Assembly (NCBI GenBank): GCA_023515745.1
Contig: JALECJ010000255.1
Coordinates: 258,001 to 322,000 of the forward strand
Origin: Amoeboaphelidium protococcarum
Lineage: Eukaryota > Aphelidiomycota > Aphelidea
DNA length: 64,000 bases
Direction: 5' to 3'
Numbering within the stretch: the stretch's first letter is position 1; every line of letters starts with the position of its first letter. Below, in pieces: positions 47,958 to 60,150 of this stretch. The position numbers and the translations under genes are program-made. A model generated the notes under the pieces. The model was not told where the DNA came from. It did no database searches and saw nothing but the letters and a program-made list of their open reading frames with translations.

Positions 47958-48804
47958 TTTATATATTTGTTATTAATCAAGTATATAGATACTTTTCGAG
48001 TAATGAGGTGGGTGCCGCCTGAAGGATCTCAAAGGCTGCGCAAAGCAAATCGAGCAACCTTAATCAACCTTAAGGGCGATACGCTTGGATCACGCGGCGA
48101 CTGGATTTGAAAATGTGACAAAGGCAAAATGATGGTAGCCACCACCTTTCTTGTCTTCAAACATATTATTCGCGTTGCTTGTGCTGAGCACACTATATTC
48201 AGTAGTGGCGAGCTGGCATTTCTTTGCGATAGATTAATGGATCGTGGTCACATAATAACATTTTCGAATGTAATGTTTACCACCTTTCTCCATATTCTGT
48301 ATCCTTCGCTAAGCCACTCTGTGGCCGTGAGTGTTGGGAGAAACCATGGAGAATATATTATTGTCGTTTACTATATTAAAATCTTGATAACCTTTGTATT
48401 TTTGTTATATTAATTGCTTGGAACGTTTTACCGGCGAGTTTTGATATGTTCAATGTCTTTATCATATCCTTACTCCATGCACCGTCATTCAAATTAATGA
48501 TGGTAAAATGAGTTCCCGTGAAGTGTAAAAGTTCCAATGATAAATAACGTATAAATAAGTTTGAAGAGGAAAATAAATGTTCAACGAAATCACCTTCATA
48601 ATATATTGGACGTGATTGTACCAAAGGTTTTTTATCCGAATAATAATTAAAAAAATGTTCGCCAAGTAAGTCACAACTCCAATTGGCAAGACGATATCCA
48701 GAATAATTGTGTAGAAACCAGGCAACTACAGATTTTAGAATGGTTGAATGACTATTATCGAAACTTTACACTCACTGCTCAGTTGAGTGCCGATCTACTA
48801 CCGA
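47958..48804. other. Long region without an assignable gene
   Basis: About 850 bases between the divergent eS25 start and the MIP stop. A plus frame from 48003 (36 codons, TGA, then open 48108-48486, including GELAFLCDRLMDRGHII) and a minus frame 48489-48830 with hydrophobic text are open but match nothing I know. Either could be a decayed gene or a rapidly evolving membrane protein. I do not call a gene. Confidence 0.4.
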
Positions 48805-50793
48805 TCAATTTGGCACTTTAAGAGGAGCATTGTTCAACAACTTTGACCAGTTCATAGCTGTAGGATCTACAGAACCACCGTGCCTCAAAACTTCATCGCG
48901 CAATAATCTTCCATTCATTTCCCATTAACCTATACTTGAGTTTTGTGATGCAAAGAGCGATTAAAAAATCTAGTGAGCCAGAGTCCTGCTCCAGAGGTAT
49001 GAGTAATATCCGGCTCCATAAGTGAAGAGATGAGTGAAGCTAGTCTCAGGGCCAGCTAACCGTGACGATGATCTACCACCTCGGGGCATATTATTACCAC
49101 CATAGAACTACTGCCACGTATCTTAGTAGATAGAGGTAGTGTCTAACGTCAGTGATTGCTCTTATGTCAATTCGTGATAATTTTGATCAAGCGCAGAGTA
49201 AAATAACTAAGTTTTCAATTCAGAACTAGCTTCCTTGGAGGACATGTACCCATATATGCCTTGTTATGACATTGCACGTGTTTACTACAAACTCCCATCA
49301 TCGAAGTTAAGTTGTGAATTCTATAGCTGTGTATAAAAGATGGGTGAATTGACAAAGTACTCCATCAGAATAGATGGCATCTCGACAAAGTCCAATGCGC
49401 ATCTGGAGCCGGCGACATGTTGATAATCAGTACGCGCAGCTATTGAATGCATTGCATGTCCTATCTCGTGTGCCAGAGTAACTATATTAGGCCATGTAAG
49501 GCGTGCCGGTCCATCAGTGGACTTTTCAAAGTTACAAACCAGCGTCAAGATTGGCAATTGTTTAACGCCCACTCCTTATTACCATTTCAATCCTTCTGTC
49601 TCAAAGTCCGTTCTTAGGTCAGGTCGATAATGATCGAGATCATTTTTCTGTATCAATCGTGAACATCGGACGGTAAATTATGATGGATGATTGATCTTGT
49701 CGACTTGATTATCTTCGACCAATCTCCGGCTAAATAGATCAAAGTAAATTGAGCCAACTTAAGCGTCACAATCAACATCAATAACGTCAGCCTTGATCAC
49801 ATCCTCATGCCAACATTCACCTGCAAGTATTTCAGCAGGTCTGATAGCATAGCCATAGAGCAACTCGAACAACGATGAAAGACTCTGCATGACATCTCCA
49901 ATCTAGTAGGTACCATGGATCACGGGTCTCCGATGTTGTTGCCCAATGTCGCGTCCATGCTCTCTTATCACTCTGTCTAAAAACTACTTTACTGCATCCC
50001 TACTACCAGCCATTTTATCTTTCAGGTACAACTCAGAGTAGCTTTCATAATCCAGTAGATGAGCAATCTCGGACCTCAGCACAATGATATCGTGAAGCAT
50101 TTGAGATCTGGGATGCATGTGTTTTCGCCTAGGACGCCCATATTAAGGAAGAGTATCTGACAAGGATGTGAATGCATGCCCAACCACATTTAACGCATTT
50201 GATAATTCAACAAATTTTTATCTCTTTTATGAAGACATTCGAACTCCACTCTTTTCAAAGTCATTAAGTAATAGTGTAGTAACTCTACTCGCACCGGGAT
50301 CTCGAACGGAACCAGATAATTGGGCCTACTTCAGAGCATTATACAGGCCTTGATGTGTATTGAGATCATTTATGAGTGCACCTAAGATATTATAGCATTA
50401 ATCAGCAGCCTATGACCATTCAGGATCCGGATGAACATTTCTAATCAACTCGGCAGGATCAATGATGGAGCATATCATGTCAGAGAGTAGATCCATCTAC
50501 CTAGGTACATTATGATACTAGTCTGGACGCGTTTACACTATTTAATCGACTAGTTATAGAGATCGCTATAAAGTGCCACTTGCTTCACTAATTATGCGTT
50601 AACATGAAGTAAGGTTAGACATTTTAAATAAGCCGCATCGTCCACTTTGACCAAGATAACGAGACCTATAATACGAAGGGTCATTAAACACCCTCTTCAA
50701 TTCTGATGATTATCCACTTTATAACTACGCGAAATACCGGCGATCTGCCTTAATACATAGCGATTATACTCTTAAAGCTAGCCGCAAATTCAT
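48805..50793 (-). CDS. Mitochondrial intermediate peptidase (M3 family, OCT1)
   Basis: A 662-residue zinc metallopeptidase that trims an octapeptide from some imported proteins after MPP cleavage. The N-terminus MNLRLALRVQSLCIKADRRY is a mitochondrial presequence, followed by LKRVFNDPSYYRSRYLGQSG, the MIP-specific entry. The zinc site is HEIGHAMH (His442, Glu443, His446), with the third ligand in the FVEMPSILMEYF block, the M3 signature. C-terminal FTHLFTYGAGYYSYLWSRTL is also conserved. Length is a little short of yeast Oct1 (772). Substrates in this organism cannot be inferred. MPP-beta, its upstream partner in presequence processing, lies at 61.2-62.7 kb. Confidence 0.93.
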
Positions 50794-51066
50794 CAGCGTG
50801 CAATTGCGATCAATTCACTTTTAAAGGAGTGATAAAAATATCAGCCTAGTTTCTTAATTTCTCTCACGATAATCAGATTCGTCACTAAGAAAATACTGAA
50901 AAAATAGTCAAGTGAAACGATACAGAATGGAGAGTCAAGACATTAACAGTTAGAGGTATTATTTATAATTTCTTGATTGATATAAATGTATATTTAGAGT
51001 CTTTAGTAAGGTAGTAATATTGAGCGATTCACCAATGTTAGATTACAATCATAGCAACACTAGAGA

Positions 51067-51621
51067 ATGGATAGCGCGTCATCAAACCAGTATTACGGAG
51101 ATGATGAGGCTGATCCACAAGATGATGTGCTGTAGAGTATGGATAGCGCTTCATCAATTGAACTGGATTTAATAAATACTAATCTGATGAATGGCCTAAT
51201 TAATAACAAACAAGGCTCAGACTCTGACAGCTTGAGTTCAATCTCTGCAAAATAATCGCAATTAAAAGAATTGAAAGAGCCATTTTAGTTGAAACTGCCC
51301 GACCTGTCCTCAGGGAGAGTTAATAATAACAACAAGTCATAATCTGGTTAACTGACTTAAATTCATCATGATAGAAAAAATAGTACAGCTGACAGTTAAT
51401 TATCTTACAGTGGAAGCGACGAGCCGGGATCTGCGACATCACCATATATTGATAACTGGCGCGCTCAAGTATCTTAAAATAGACCTCGTGATTAAAAGAA
51501 GGTGGTTGAGAAGAATGGCGCATCTACAATTTCGGTCTCTAGGTAGCTCGAGACACTCTCAATTCAAGACGATGAAATCAACCGCGTATCTCAATTGCAA
51601 AATGAAAGAATCTAAAAGTGA
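51067..51621 (+). CDS. Disordered Ser/Asn/Gln-rich protein, unknown function
   Basis: A 184-residue frame, start MDSASSNQYYGDDEADPQDD, with an internal repeat of the motif MDSASS (residues 1-6 and near 27). Low complexity with acidic N-terminus, Asn/Ser middle and a short helical C-terminus (LETLSIQDDEINRVSQLQNE). No domain. It is divergent from MIP (270 bases). TAR codons occur throughout and TGA only at the end, which supports coding, but there is no family evidence. Confidence 0.5.
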
Positions 51622-52028
51622 ATGTAACATACTCCTCATTACTTGCTCCATTCTTCGTTCATTACTCCTATCCATTTAGATCAAAACTGTACATAGATAT
51701 CGTTCGGCAAGATCAAAGAACTGTTTCACACGGCCGCCGTCAAAACTTTAAAATCTCAGCTTTGTTTGTTTCTCATCGCTGAATCTCTCACATTTCCGAA
51801 ACGAAACATAACGCCTGTCTGTTTGACTGGCAGTCTAATTGTTCTTCTACAGCCCATTCTATCTCTCTTCTCTGTATTTTCCGATCTTTAACTCGAACGA
51901 AGTTGGTCAGTTTTGATTGTTGTCTCGTTTCACTGAAATAATAATTATAGTCTCATCATCATCGGTCTTGACACTTATATCTGCAAATCATCATCGTCAC
52001 TAATCATCTTGTTAGTACAATTGGCATA
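51622..52028. other. Promoter region of calcineurin A
   Basis: About 410 bases, pyrimidine-rich on the plus strand (51780-51960, many CTCTC/TCATC words) like the leaders upstream of ALG3, vinculin and the PXA gene. No coding frame. Confidence 0.4.
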
Positions 52029-53759
52029 ATGTCGGCAAGTCGTCAGAGTAAAGAGGCCAAGGATGTGCCTAGTGTCAGTGTCCAGGTTGCACAGAAGAAT
52101 GATAATGCTCGTTCCCCAAATAGTCCATCCATTTAGCCGCCCAGTGCCTCACCAAATATCGCCAGTATTCCTACTAACATTGTCAAAGCTTTGCAACATC
52201 AGTCTGTGAATAAGCCCAAGTCTCCGGCAGAGTTCAAAGTGCACATTACCGAGGATGGAACAAAGTACAGTACGGTGGAAAGAATTTTGAAAGAAGTTCC
52301 TGCTCCTGTTGCGTATCTGCCTACTGATGAGCAGTTTTACTCTAAACAACGTCCTGGTTATCCTAATCTGGAATTTTTGCGTCAACACTTTATTCATGAA
52401 GGTAGATTGACCACGTAGCAGGCACTACTGATCATTTAGAAAACCACCGAGATATTGAAGCATGAGTCGAATGTTCTTGATGTCGATGCACCTATTACAG
52501 TGTGTGGTGATATTCATGGTTAGTATTTTGATTTGATGAAGCTATTCGATGTTGGTGGTCAGCCTGGGGAAACGAGATATCTATTTCTGGGAGATTATGT
52601 CGATAGAGGATACTATTCTATTGAATGCATGCTATATCTATGGGCATTGAAGATGTGGTATCCTCAGTCTATATATTTGCTGAGAGGAAACCATGAGTGC
52701 AGACATTTGACTGATTATTTCACTTTTAAGCTTGAGGTTAAGCACAAGTACGTTGAAAAGATTTATGAAAGTTGCCTGGAATCTTTTAATGCGCTCCCAC
52801 TGGCTGCTATAATGAACAAACAATTTCTCTGTATACACGGTGGTCTGTCTCCGGAATTCACCACCATTGATGACCTGAAGAGTATCAATAGATTCAGAGA
52901 GCCACCTACTCATGGCTTGATGTGTGACCTGCTGTGGGCTGATCCTATTGAAGATTTTGGCAATGAGAAGACGAATGAGTTTTTTGTTCATAATCATGTA
53001 CGAGGCTGTTCGTATTTCTTTAGTTATCATGCTGCATGTGCATTCATTGAGAAGAATGAACTGCTATCAATTATCCGTGCCCATGAGGCGTAGGATGCTG
53101 GCTATAAGATGTATAGAAAGACTAAGACTACTGGATTTCCATCGCTAATCACTATCTTCAGTGCTCCCAACTATCTGGATGTGTACAACAATAAGGCGGC
53201 CATTTTGAAGTACGAGAATAATGTGATGAATATCAGGCAGTTTAACTGCACACCTCATCCATACTTTTTGCCTAATTTTATGGATGTGTTCACGTGGAGT
53301 ATGCCGTTTGTATGTGAAAAAATTACCGATATGTTGGTCTCAGTACTGAGTATTTGCAGTAAAGAGGAGCTGGAAGAGTTGGAGCAGAGTGCAGCTGATA
53401 AAAAGACTGACATCATTCCAGAGGAGGTTGAGGCTAGACGTAATGTTATAAGGAATAAGATCAAGGCGATTGGCAAGATGGCCAGGGTGTTTAATGTGCT
53501 GCGTGATCAGTCTGAGAGTATTATGGAGTTGAAGAGTTTGATGGGAACCAAGCAGTTGCCGACTGGTTATCTGGCACTAGGTGCTGAGGGAATTAAGCGT
53601 GCTATCACCAATTTTGAGGAGGCCAAGAAGAGTGATTTGCAGAATGAGAGATTGCCTCCAATGAAGGGCGTAGTAGGAGAAGGTGATGAAGAATAGTCTA
53701 ATAAGATCGACAGTACGAAACGCCAATAGTCTGGCGGCTCCTCCAAGTTATTAATATGA
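52029..53759 (+). CDS. Calcineurin catalytic subunit (PP2B, calcineurin A)
   Basis: A 576-residue Ca2+/calmodulin-dependent Ser/Thr phosphatase. A disordered N-terminus of about 90 residues precedes the PPP core with the metal-binding motifs [14 protein letters not shown] (about 160), [14 protein letters not shown] (187), [15 protein letters not shown] (218) and the [12 protein letters not shown] loop (377). The calcineurin-B-binding helix is [20 protein letters not shown]. The calmodulin-binding segment is [20 protein letters not shown], and the autoinhibitory stretch [19 protein letters not shown] matches the human ITSFEEAKGLDRINERMPP-type element. All regulatory parts are present, so it should be activated by Ca2+ through calmodulin and calcineurin B. 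Several catalytic-domain Gln are TAG (for example in GDIHGQ). Confidence 0.97.
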
Positions 53760-53913
53760 TCAGTCTATATTTGTATAAATATAGTGAGTTTAGACGTTTA
53801 ATAAATAATGCTGTTAGTTGTACAATGTGATTTCATTGTTAGCTTTGATGTAGAAGAACTTTTATTGTTTTCTCTCTTTTGATCTTCAATAGTGAACGCG
53901 ATTATCATAAAGA

Positions 53914-56900
53914 ATGGTTAGTAGTATCGGTAATAATAAACAGAAAGGCAGTAAGAAGGGTGGCGGTTCTGTGCTGAAGCGATTGAAGAGTAATCTCAAA
54001 GACTTGGGATTAATTGGTCCATAGAAAAAGTCTGGTGCCAGCAATAAGGGCACTAAAGCAGGTGATGGTGGACGTGATACTATATTGACAAAGCGCGAAA
54101 AACTGGCAAAACTTCATAATAGAATCAGTCCATTTGAGTTGAAAGTCAACAGATAGAAGCACCAGGTACTCAATAGAGTGGTGAAAGGAAGTGTTGGTAA
54201 GCCCATGATATCGCGCAAGAAGGGCTATGAGAATAGATCCAAGACTCTGCTACAGGAGCATAATCAGAAGGACAAGGTGTCATCATTTACTGATCGCAGA
54301 TTTGGAGAAAATGACTCGAAAATGACAGCGGAGGAGAAAATGCTGGCGCGTTTTGCCAAAGAGAAGAGACGGAAGTCTGAGCTGTATAATCTCGCTGACG
54401 GTAGTGACGGAAATGGTGATAGCGACTATGATGAGGCTGGTTTCGGTTCTGGTGCCGGCGGTCTGCTAGGTGAAGATTTGAATGATTTTCAGTTGACTCA
54501 CTCTGGCAAGCGGTTGAGCGAGTATGATGATGCACGTCTGGCTTCTCATGATCCAAGATTAAATGATACGCACGATGGTGAAGGTTATGGCGCTGGTGGT
54601 GGTGCGGATAATATTGACGCGTCTATTGTTCGCGATTATCATTTTGGTGGATTTGCGCCGTCTGATCAATAACAATAATAGCAGTAAGATGATCCGAATT
54701 ATAAGCCTAAAACATTCAAGGATGTTATGCATGAAGTCATGGCTAAATCGAAATATCACAAGATGCTGCGATAGAAAGAGTAGGAAGAGAATGAGGATAT
54801 GGTGTTTGAATTGAATGAAGAAGTTGACGATATTCGCGATGTTTTACATGAAGCATCGCAGAAGAGATTGGCAGAGCAGGAGCAGTCTCTACAGGCTACT
54901 ACGTCTAAAAAGAGTGAAAATGAAATTGAGGATTATGATATGTTTGTTAAGGAGTTGACTTTTGAGAAGCGGGCCAGACCGACAGATAGACTCAAGACTG
55001 AGGATGAGCTGATTAAAGAAGAAGCTGACAGATTACGTCAGTTGGAGGAAGAGCGTCGCGCTAGAATGTTCTAATCCTCCTCCAATTCTAAAGGTGTTAG
55101 TGGTAGAAAGTTAGACTCTGCTGTTGTGAAAGGAGGTGACGATTTGGAGATTAATTATCAGCTGAGTGACGTTTAAGATTCTGAAGATGAGGATGAGAAT
55201 ATGGAGGAGAGTGGAAATGCTCTGACTTATAAAGACGGCAAGTTGATGAATGCTCATGAGCTATCTTTATCCTCTCACGCTAAATTGAGAATATAGAAAG
55301 AGCAAGATCTTGATACTGAAGAAGATGACGATGAAGAGGAGGTTGATAGCGAAGATGATAGCGACTTGGATATTATAGAAGATGACTAGGTGGATGAAGA
55401 TCTAGGTATAAATGCTGATGCATCAAATTTATTTGGTGGTGCAAAAGAGTCTGAGAATTCTAGTGAAGTTGAGTTTGTCAATGGAGAAGAATCGGATATT
55501 AATGAAGATGCTACTAATCATAGTGAGAGCGTGGATGAAGAAGAGGAGAAGAATCAATAGAAAGAACTCAACAAGTCCCACGTGCCGTACGTCTTGGAAT
55601 GTCCGGAAAGCTTTGCCGAACTATTATCTCTTATGGCTTAGTACAATGTGACTGATTAAGAAATTGCTCTGAAAAGATTAAAAGTATTGTATCATCCCTC
55701 TGTGAATCCGAATCATGGTGGCAAGCTTGAATTGTTGTTGAAGATGCTTGTTTAGCTATATGATCTTAAATGCAAGACAAGTGAAAATGATGGTGATTGC
55801 AATGTTTTAGAAGAGCTGGACATGTTGGCCAGCAATATTCATGATCTAGCTCTGAAGTATCCAGACACGATGTAAAAGATTGCATTTGCCAAACTGGAAA
55901 GGATGCAGAAATCATTGAGTAAAGTATCAGTAGCTCTACCTAGCAATCTACCTGCATCAAAGTACAAGTTTATAGTGTCATAGGAGCACCTAATGTCCGC
56001 TGCGTTATTGACCAAGTTGTATTCAATGACCGACTTTTATAACGCTGTCGGGACACCTTTGTATATGATCTACGCATAGTGGCTGAATAACTTGTGTCAC
56101 AGAGTAAAGAATTTACCATCAGCGATTGATAGTGGTGTCATGTCTCTGGTATTGCGTGAATGCCTCCACGGTTTAATCATTTGTCAGTCTCTTTATGGTT
56201 GTGTAAGTGAGACTAAGAGATTTATTCCGGAAGTATAAAACTTTTCAAGTACCATGATAACTGTAGTTGTCTCAAAGTATTTAGATGGTGTTGATTTGAG
56301 TGAATGTTGTCCCTCATTTAGTAATACTTAGCTCAAATAGCAATAGCGCCTGTCTCTTGATTTTGCTTCGGAGTATATCGAGAACTTTGATAGTCCTTTA
56401 CCGCAATTGCTAATGTAAAAGTGTCCATTGGGTATAACAGAGTGCAAGTCTGTTCTGTTTAATGTATCCTTGTAATTACTGTCTTCGTATGCGAGTTATT
56501 ACGCGTCGAAAGAGACCAGATTGTAGGGAGATCTTGCCGATGGATAAACTTTATCTGACATCTTTGTGCATGTTCCAGAAGTTAATGGATTTCCCTTCCA
56601 GGAAGTATGTGGTCCAGTTCAGTAAGTTTTGTCGTAGTTGTAGAGTAAGTTCAAGGACGCTGGCTTTGAATGCCGATAAATGTCCACGACGGTGAATGAG
56701 TTTACTGCGATAGAGACGGGTTTGATGAAGGTGAGATTCCGTAACTGTCATCTCATTGGCGTTGCTCAATGTACTAGGTTGCCTCTTTAGCTCCACAAAT
56801 AGAAGCGTCATGCTGTACAGAAGAGTCTAAATCCTAAATTTAATGAAGCATTCAATCCGGATCGTAAATATGATCCTAATGCGGAAAGAGCTGAGGCGTA

Positions 56901-57105
56901 AAAGTTGAGATCATTGCATGCGAAGGAGATGAAGGGCGCAATGAGGGAACTGAGAAAAGATGCTGCATTCCTTGCAAAGACTCGTTTGGAGTAGATCAAA
57001 GAGAAGGATGCTGAGTATAACAAGATGATCAAGAGAGTGTACGGCATAATTGGGAATGAAGTGGGGGAGGATCGACGCGAAGGTAAAAAGCATAAAGGAG
57101 ATTGA
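53914..57105 (+). CDS. NOP14: Nucleol(ol)ar protein NOP14, SSU processome
   Basis: A 1063-residue nucleolar protein needed for 18S rRNA maturation and 40S assembly. N-terminal marks: NRISPFELKVNRQKHQVLNR, SRKKGYENRSKTLLQEHNQK, DRRFGENDSKMTAEEKMLAR, all matching NOP14. A long acidic region (DEDENMEESGN, then EEDDDEEEVDSEDDSDLDII) is followed by the helical middle domain and the conserved end: LNPKFNEAFNPDRKYDPNAE, AMRELRKDAAFLAKTRLEQI, KEKDAEYNKMIKRVYGIIGN. Length is close to the usual 850-1000. In yeast Nop14 works with Emg1, Noc4 and Utp14-containing complexes. Confidence 0.95.
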
Positions 57106-57246
57106 GTCACTTAGTTTAATAACAAGCCGCCTTTTATTAAAAGAGAATTTTATGTATCCAAAATTTTCTAGCTAGTATGTTGAATCGAAAGCACGAAACT
57201 TCAGAAGTTTACTTTTGCAAAGAGATGCGACCCATTCTTTGATAAA

Positions 57247-58170
57247 TCAACCGCCTCGATCGGACTTTCTTATTGAACTCAATGCACCAATCTCAAACAT
57301 ACAATATGGAAAGAATCCTAAGAAAGTACCAACAATTGGAATAACAACAACACTACCACCGCCAACTAAAAACGCCGTAACCCAAAGATAAACGAAGCAG
57401 TATGTAGCAGCCAATAATCTAAAGACGTTCAGAGTCGTTTTAACGGACTTAACCGGGATCACGCATTGAAGTATCAGAGATGCTAACCATAAACCGACAA
57501 TCACCAAAGTAGCAACAGCAAAATGTCTATATAAAGCACTGGGGTGCTCAAACGGATGCATAAAAAGATAATTCTTGTGCGCTAGTTCTTATCTCTCAAT
57601 TTCTCTTTGCCGTTTATAATCAATTTCACCATCGCTAAGCAGATTACGAGTCTAAGCAATGCAATCACTCACAAAGTTATTAGTTTTAGACATGAAACTG
57701 ATGAGACGATTGGTAGTCTGACGTGGATCATCTTGAGTACTCTCCAGAATATCCAGTACTTGCTCTGCTTCATAGCTACTGCCAGTGGCTTAGGTGACAA
57801 ACTGTACCAGCTTTCTTGACGCGTCTTTATGATTAACCCCTTGAGTGAAGCGCGCGATCAATTGACTAGAGTGTTCAACCATACGTGGTGCCATGTTTTT
57901 AGCATGCTCTATAATGGGATCCAGGGAGAAGGAAACACCATCCATAGTATTCTTGGCAATCTACTTGATAGCTTATATCACCATTTGATCACCGCCAGTC
58001 ATCTCAAGCATAATATGATTAAAGACATCCTTGTCATTGACAAAATCACCATTACGCAAGACGGAAGTGATATCAGATTTCATAAAGGCTCCGACGCGCA
58101 TTGACTAAATCGCCGGGAAGAAGCAGTTGGCCCACAATACTAACCACGAGAATAGAAGCGCGTAAAACAT
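57247..58170 (-). CDS. Secreted/membrane protein paralogue A of an inverted pair
   Basis: A 307-residue protein: signal peptide MFYALLFSWLVLWANCFFPA, a 190-residue luminal or extracellular helical region (MRVGAFMKSDITSVLRNGDF, HAKNMAPRMVEHSSQLIARF), then FMHPFEHPSALYRHFAVATL and about four transmembrane helices. No known family. Its coding DNA for residues 1-165 is nearly the same as the gene at 60151 on the opposite strand, while the C-terminal 140 residues have diverged to about half identity. A CAG codon here (Asp-Pro-Arg-Gln) is TAG in the other copy, again showing TAG=Gln. Confidence 0.8.
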
Positions 58171-58857
58171 CTTAGCAGTGCAGTGGTTATATTTTTATTT
58201 CAATTATATGGATAAGTATCTTTACTCTTACTGAATATATTCAATGAAGATAGCGCAAATGATCTGATTGTTTGCGCTTTATACTTTGTTGAAAAGTATT
58301 ACCCCTTATAAATTCAGGGGTTGAAATCATCATTCAATAACAGCGCATTAATGAAAAAAAGCTACTTAACATTAAAACGTCACACCAAGTATTCATTGTA
58401 TCAATCGAGATTTTATCGCTGTCTTTGACTTTGAGTAGATTACGAAGAGCCAACCCTATAATTATTAATGCCCCCATGAAATCCCCATCAATCTCACCAG
58501 ATGGTAAAAGACGTGACGCGAACGTTCTTCAATAGTTTTTGAAGACTTACACTGGTAATTATGGTCTCATTATCACCTTATTCAACCATCTTCCCCTGTC
58601 AAAGTTTATACGTTATTCACTGTGTGCAAATTGTTATACCTATGAAAGCTAACTATTTCTATGATTTATCAAAGAGTCGAAATCCAACGCTCTAGGTGGT
58701 TGGTTAGATTGCGCCCAGCCCAATCATGATAGAATATGTTGGGATTGATGTTGGATTATATAAATAGCCTGAAGCTAATTTCTTAAAATTCAATTAAATT
58801 TGATACTTGATTATCTTTTTGATTAAAATTTATAATTTGGCTTGAAATTGTTTAAAG
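58171..58857. other. Spacer between paralogue A and the enclosed gene
   Basis: About 690 AT-rich bases between divergent genes; no TGA-free frame of note and no repeat recognised. Confidence 0.4.
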
Positions 58858-59859
58858 ATGTTGAGATTATTTGGTATTGGAAAAAAGGCGAGTGTTCAAA
58901 CAGAAGACGTTTCAAAGGAAAATAACTCAGCAACACATGCTGATAAAAATGAAACGCCACCTGAATTACCACCAAAAGATTAATAGATACAGAATGTAGT
59001 CTAATAACAGGTGTAATTGCCATAACATATGTAATAAATACAGAAAAGTTCAATTTGGCGATCAATACTATAAGCATCAAATGTGCGAAATGTATTGCCT
59101 GAACAGTAATAAGGTGACCAAGTTGTCTCAACTCTAACAACATCAGGTGATAAATCGACTGAACAACGCGAAGTTGTTGCGATTGTAGACGATACTGGGC
59201 GAAATCACTATTATTAAAAGCGCGTTATCAAAAAGAGTCACCCTTAGTTTGGTACTGTGCTGTAAGAGGAATACCGCGATCTGGGTCAGTCCCCAAGGAC
59301 ATCGTCAACCAGTATTGTAACAGATAAGGTGTTGTTGCGTGAACTGAAACGCACGCCATCATCACTGCTACCTGTTGTAAAGCATCCAATATATGCAGCG
59401 TCGTAGAAAAGTGTTGTTACAGCCAGCTCAACCTCTATCAATCTGCTGTCAATGTCTAATGTCAGTATGTCATTTTCTATGAGTGACTTATTTGGTTTGG
59501 GAGCATTAATGAACGCTCATTTCAGGCTGCTGTAGAGCATGAACTTTTTCTGGCGCGTGATATTTGTATTGTGGGAATTGGCGTTGGTTTCGCTGATTCT
59601 GTGGTAGATTGTTCGCATGTTGGGATGGATGGACTTGACTATTGGTTTGGCTCACAGGATCGCTCAAGATGGTATCATTGTCGCTGAGACTGGCGTTTTG
59701 TCAACTTGGAACGCTGTGAACTCTATAGTATCCTTCCTGACTGGAGCGACTTAGTTCAACGCGTCGCCATTATCTCAAACTTATTCATACGAACCGACGC
59801 CAATTTAAGCTTCAACTGCTGCATAAGATTCATCTATATGGCGTAGAATATTCTTTTGA
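58858..59859 (+). CDS. Gln-rich protein with one membrane helix, unknown
   Basis: A 333-residue frame, MLRLFGIGKKASVQTEDVSK to TGA 59857-59859. A Gln-rich segment (about 44-70) mostly of TAA/TAG codons is followed by a Ser/Thr-rich region, a membrane-anchoring block (FFWRVIFVLWELALVSLILW, about 232-251) and an amphipathic stretch, ending SIWRRIFF. The motif SSIWR occurs twice (near 68 and at the end). No family recognised. It sits between the two inverted paralogues and shares no sequence with them. Confidence 0.65.
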
Positions 59860-60150
59860 CCAGAGGGAATTAATCTAGTAATGTACATGAAGAAGTTTGC
59901 ATATATTTTTAACCCGGGCCTGAGTTTTGATAGGGGACTAGGTTCCCATAGAGTGGAGTAATAACCCCATATAGCCAAAGAATTTTATCTACCTTTTTAA
60001 CATCCAAAAATGCAATTCAGATTAGGGGTAGTATTTACTAGTGCAATAAGTAAGATTCATCTTTCAACCTTAGCAGATTATGATCACGCGCCACATTCAA
60101 ATTATCTTTTGTTGTATCTTCAACTGAGGGACTGACTATACAACTATAAA

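Noticed and set aside
48489-48830. Minus-strand frame of 113 codons with hydrophobic, receptor-like text
   Set aside because: Its start overlaps the end of the MIP gene in another frame, composition is AT-driven and no family pattern is seen.
57829-58104. Plus-strand open frame (also present inverted at 60217-60492)
   Set aside because: It is the antisense shadow of the two paralogous membrane-protein genes; the sense frames carry signal peptides and longer coding.
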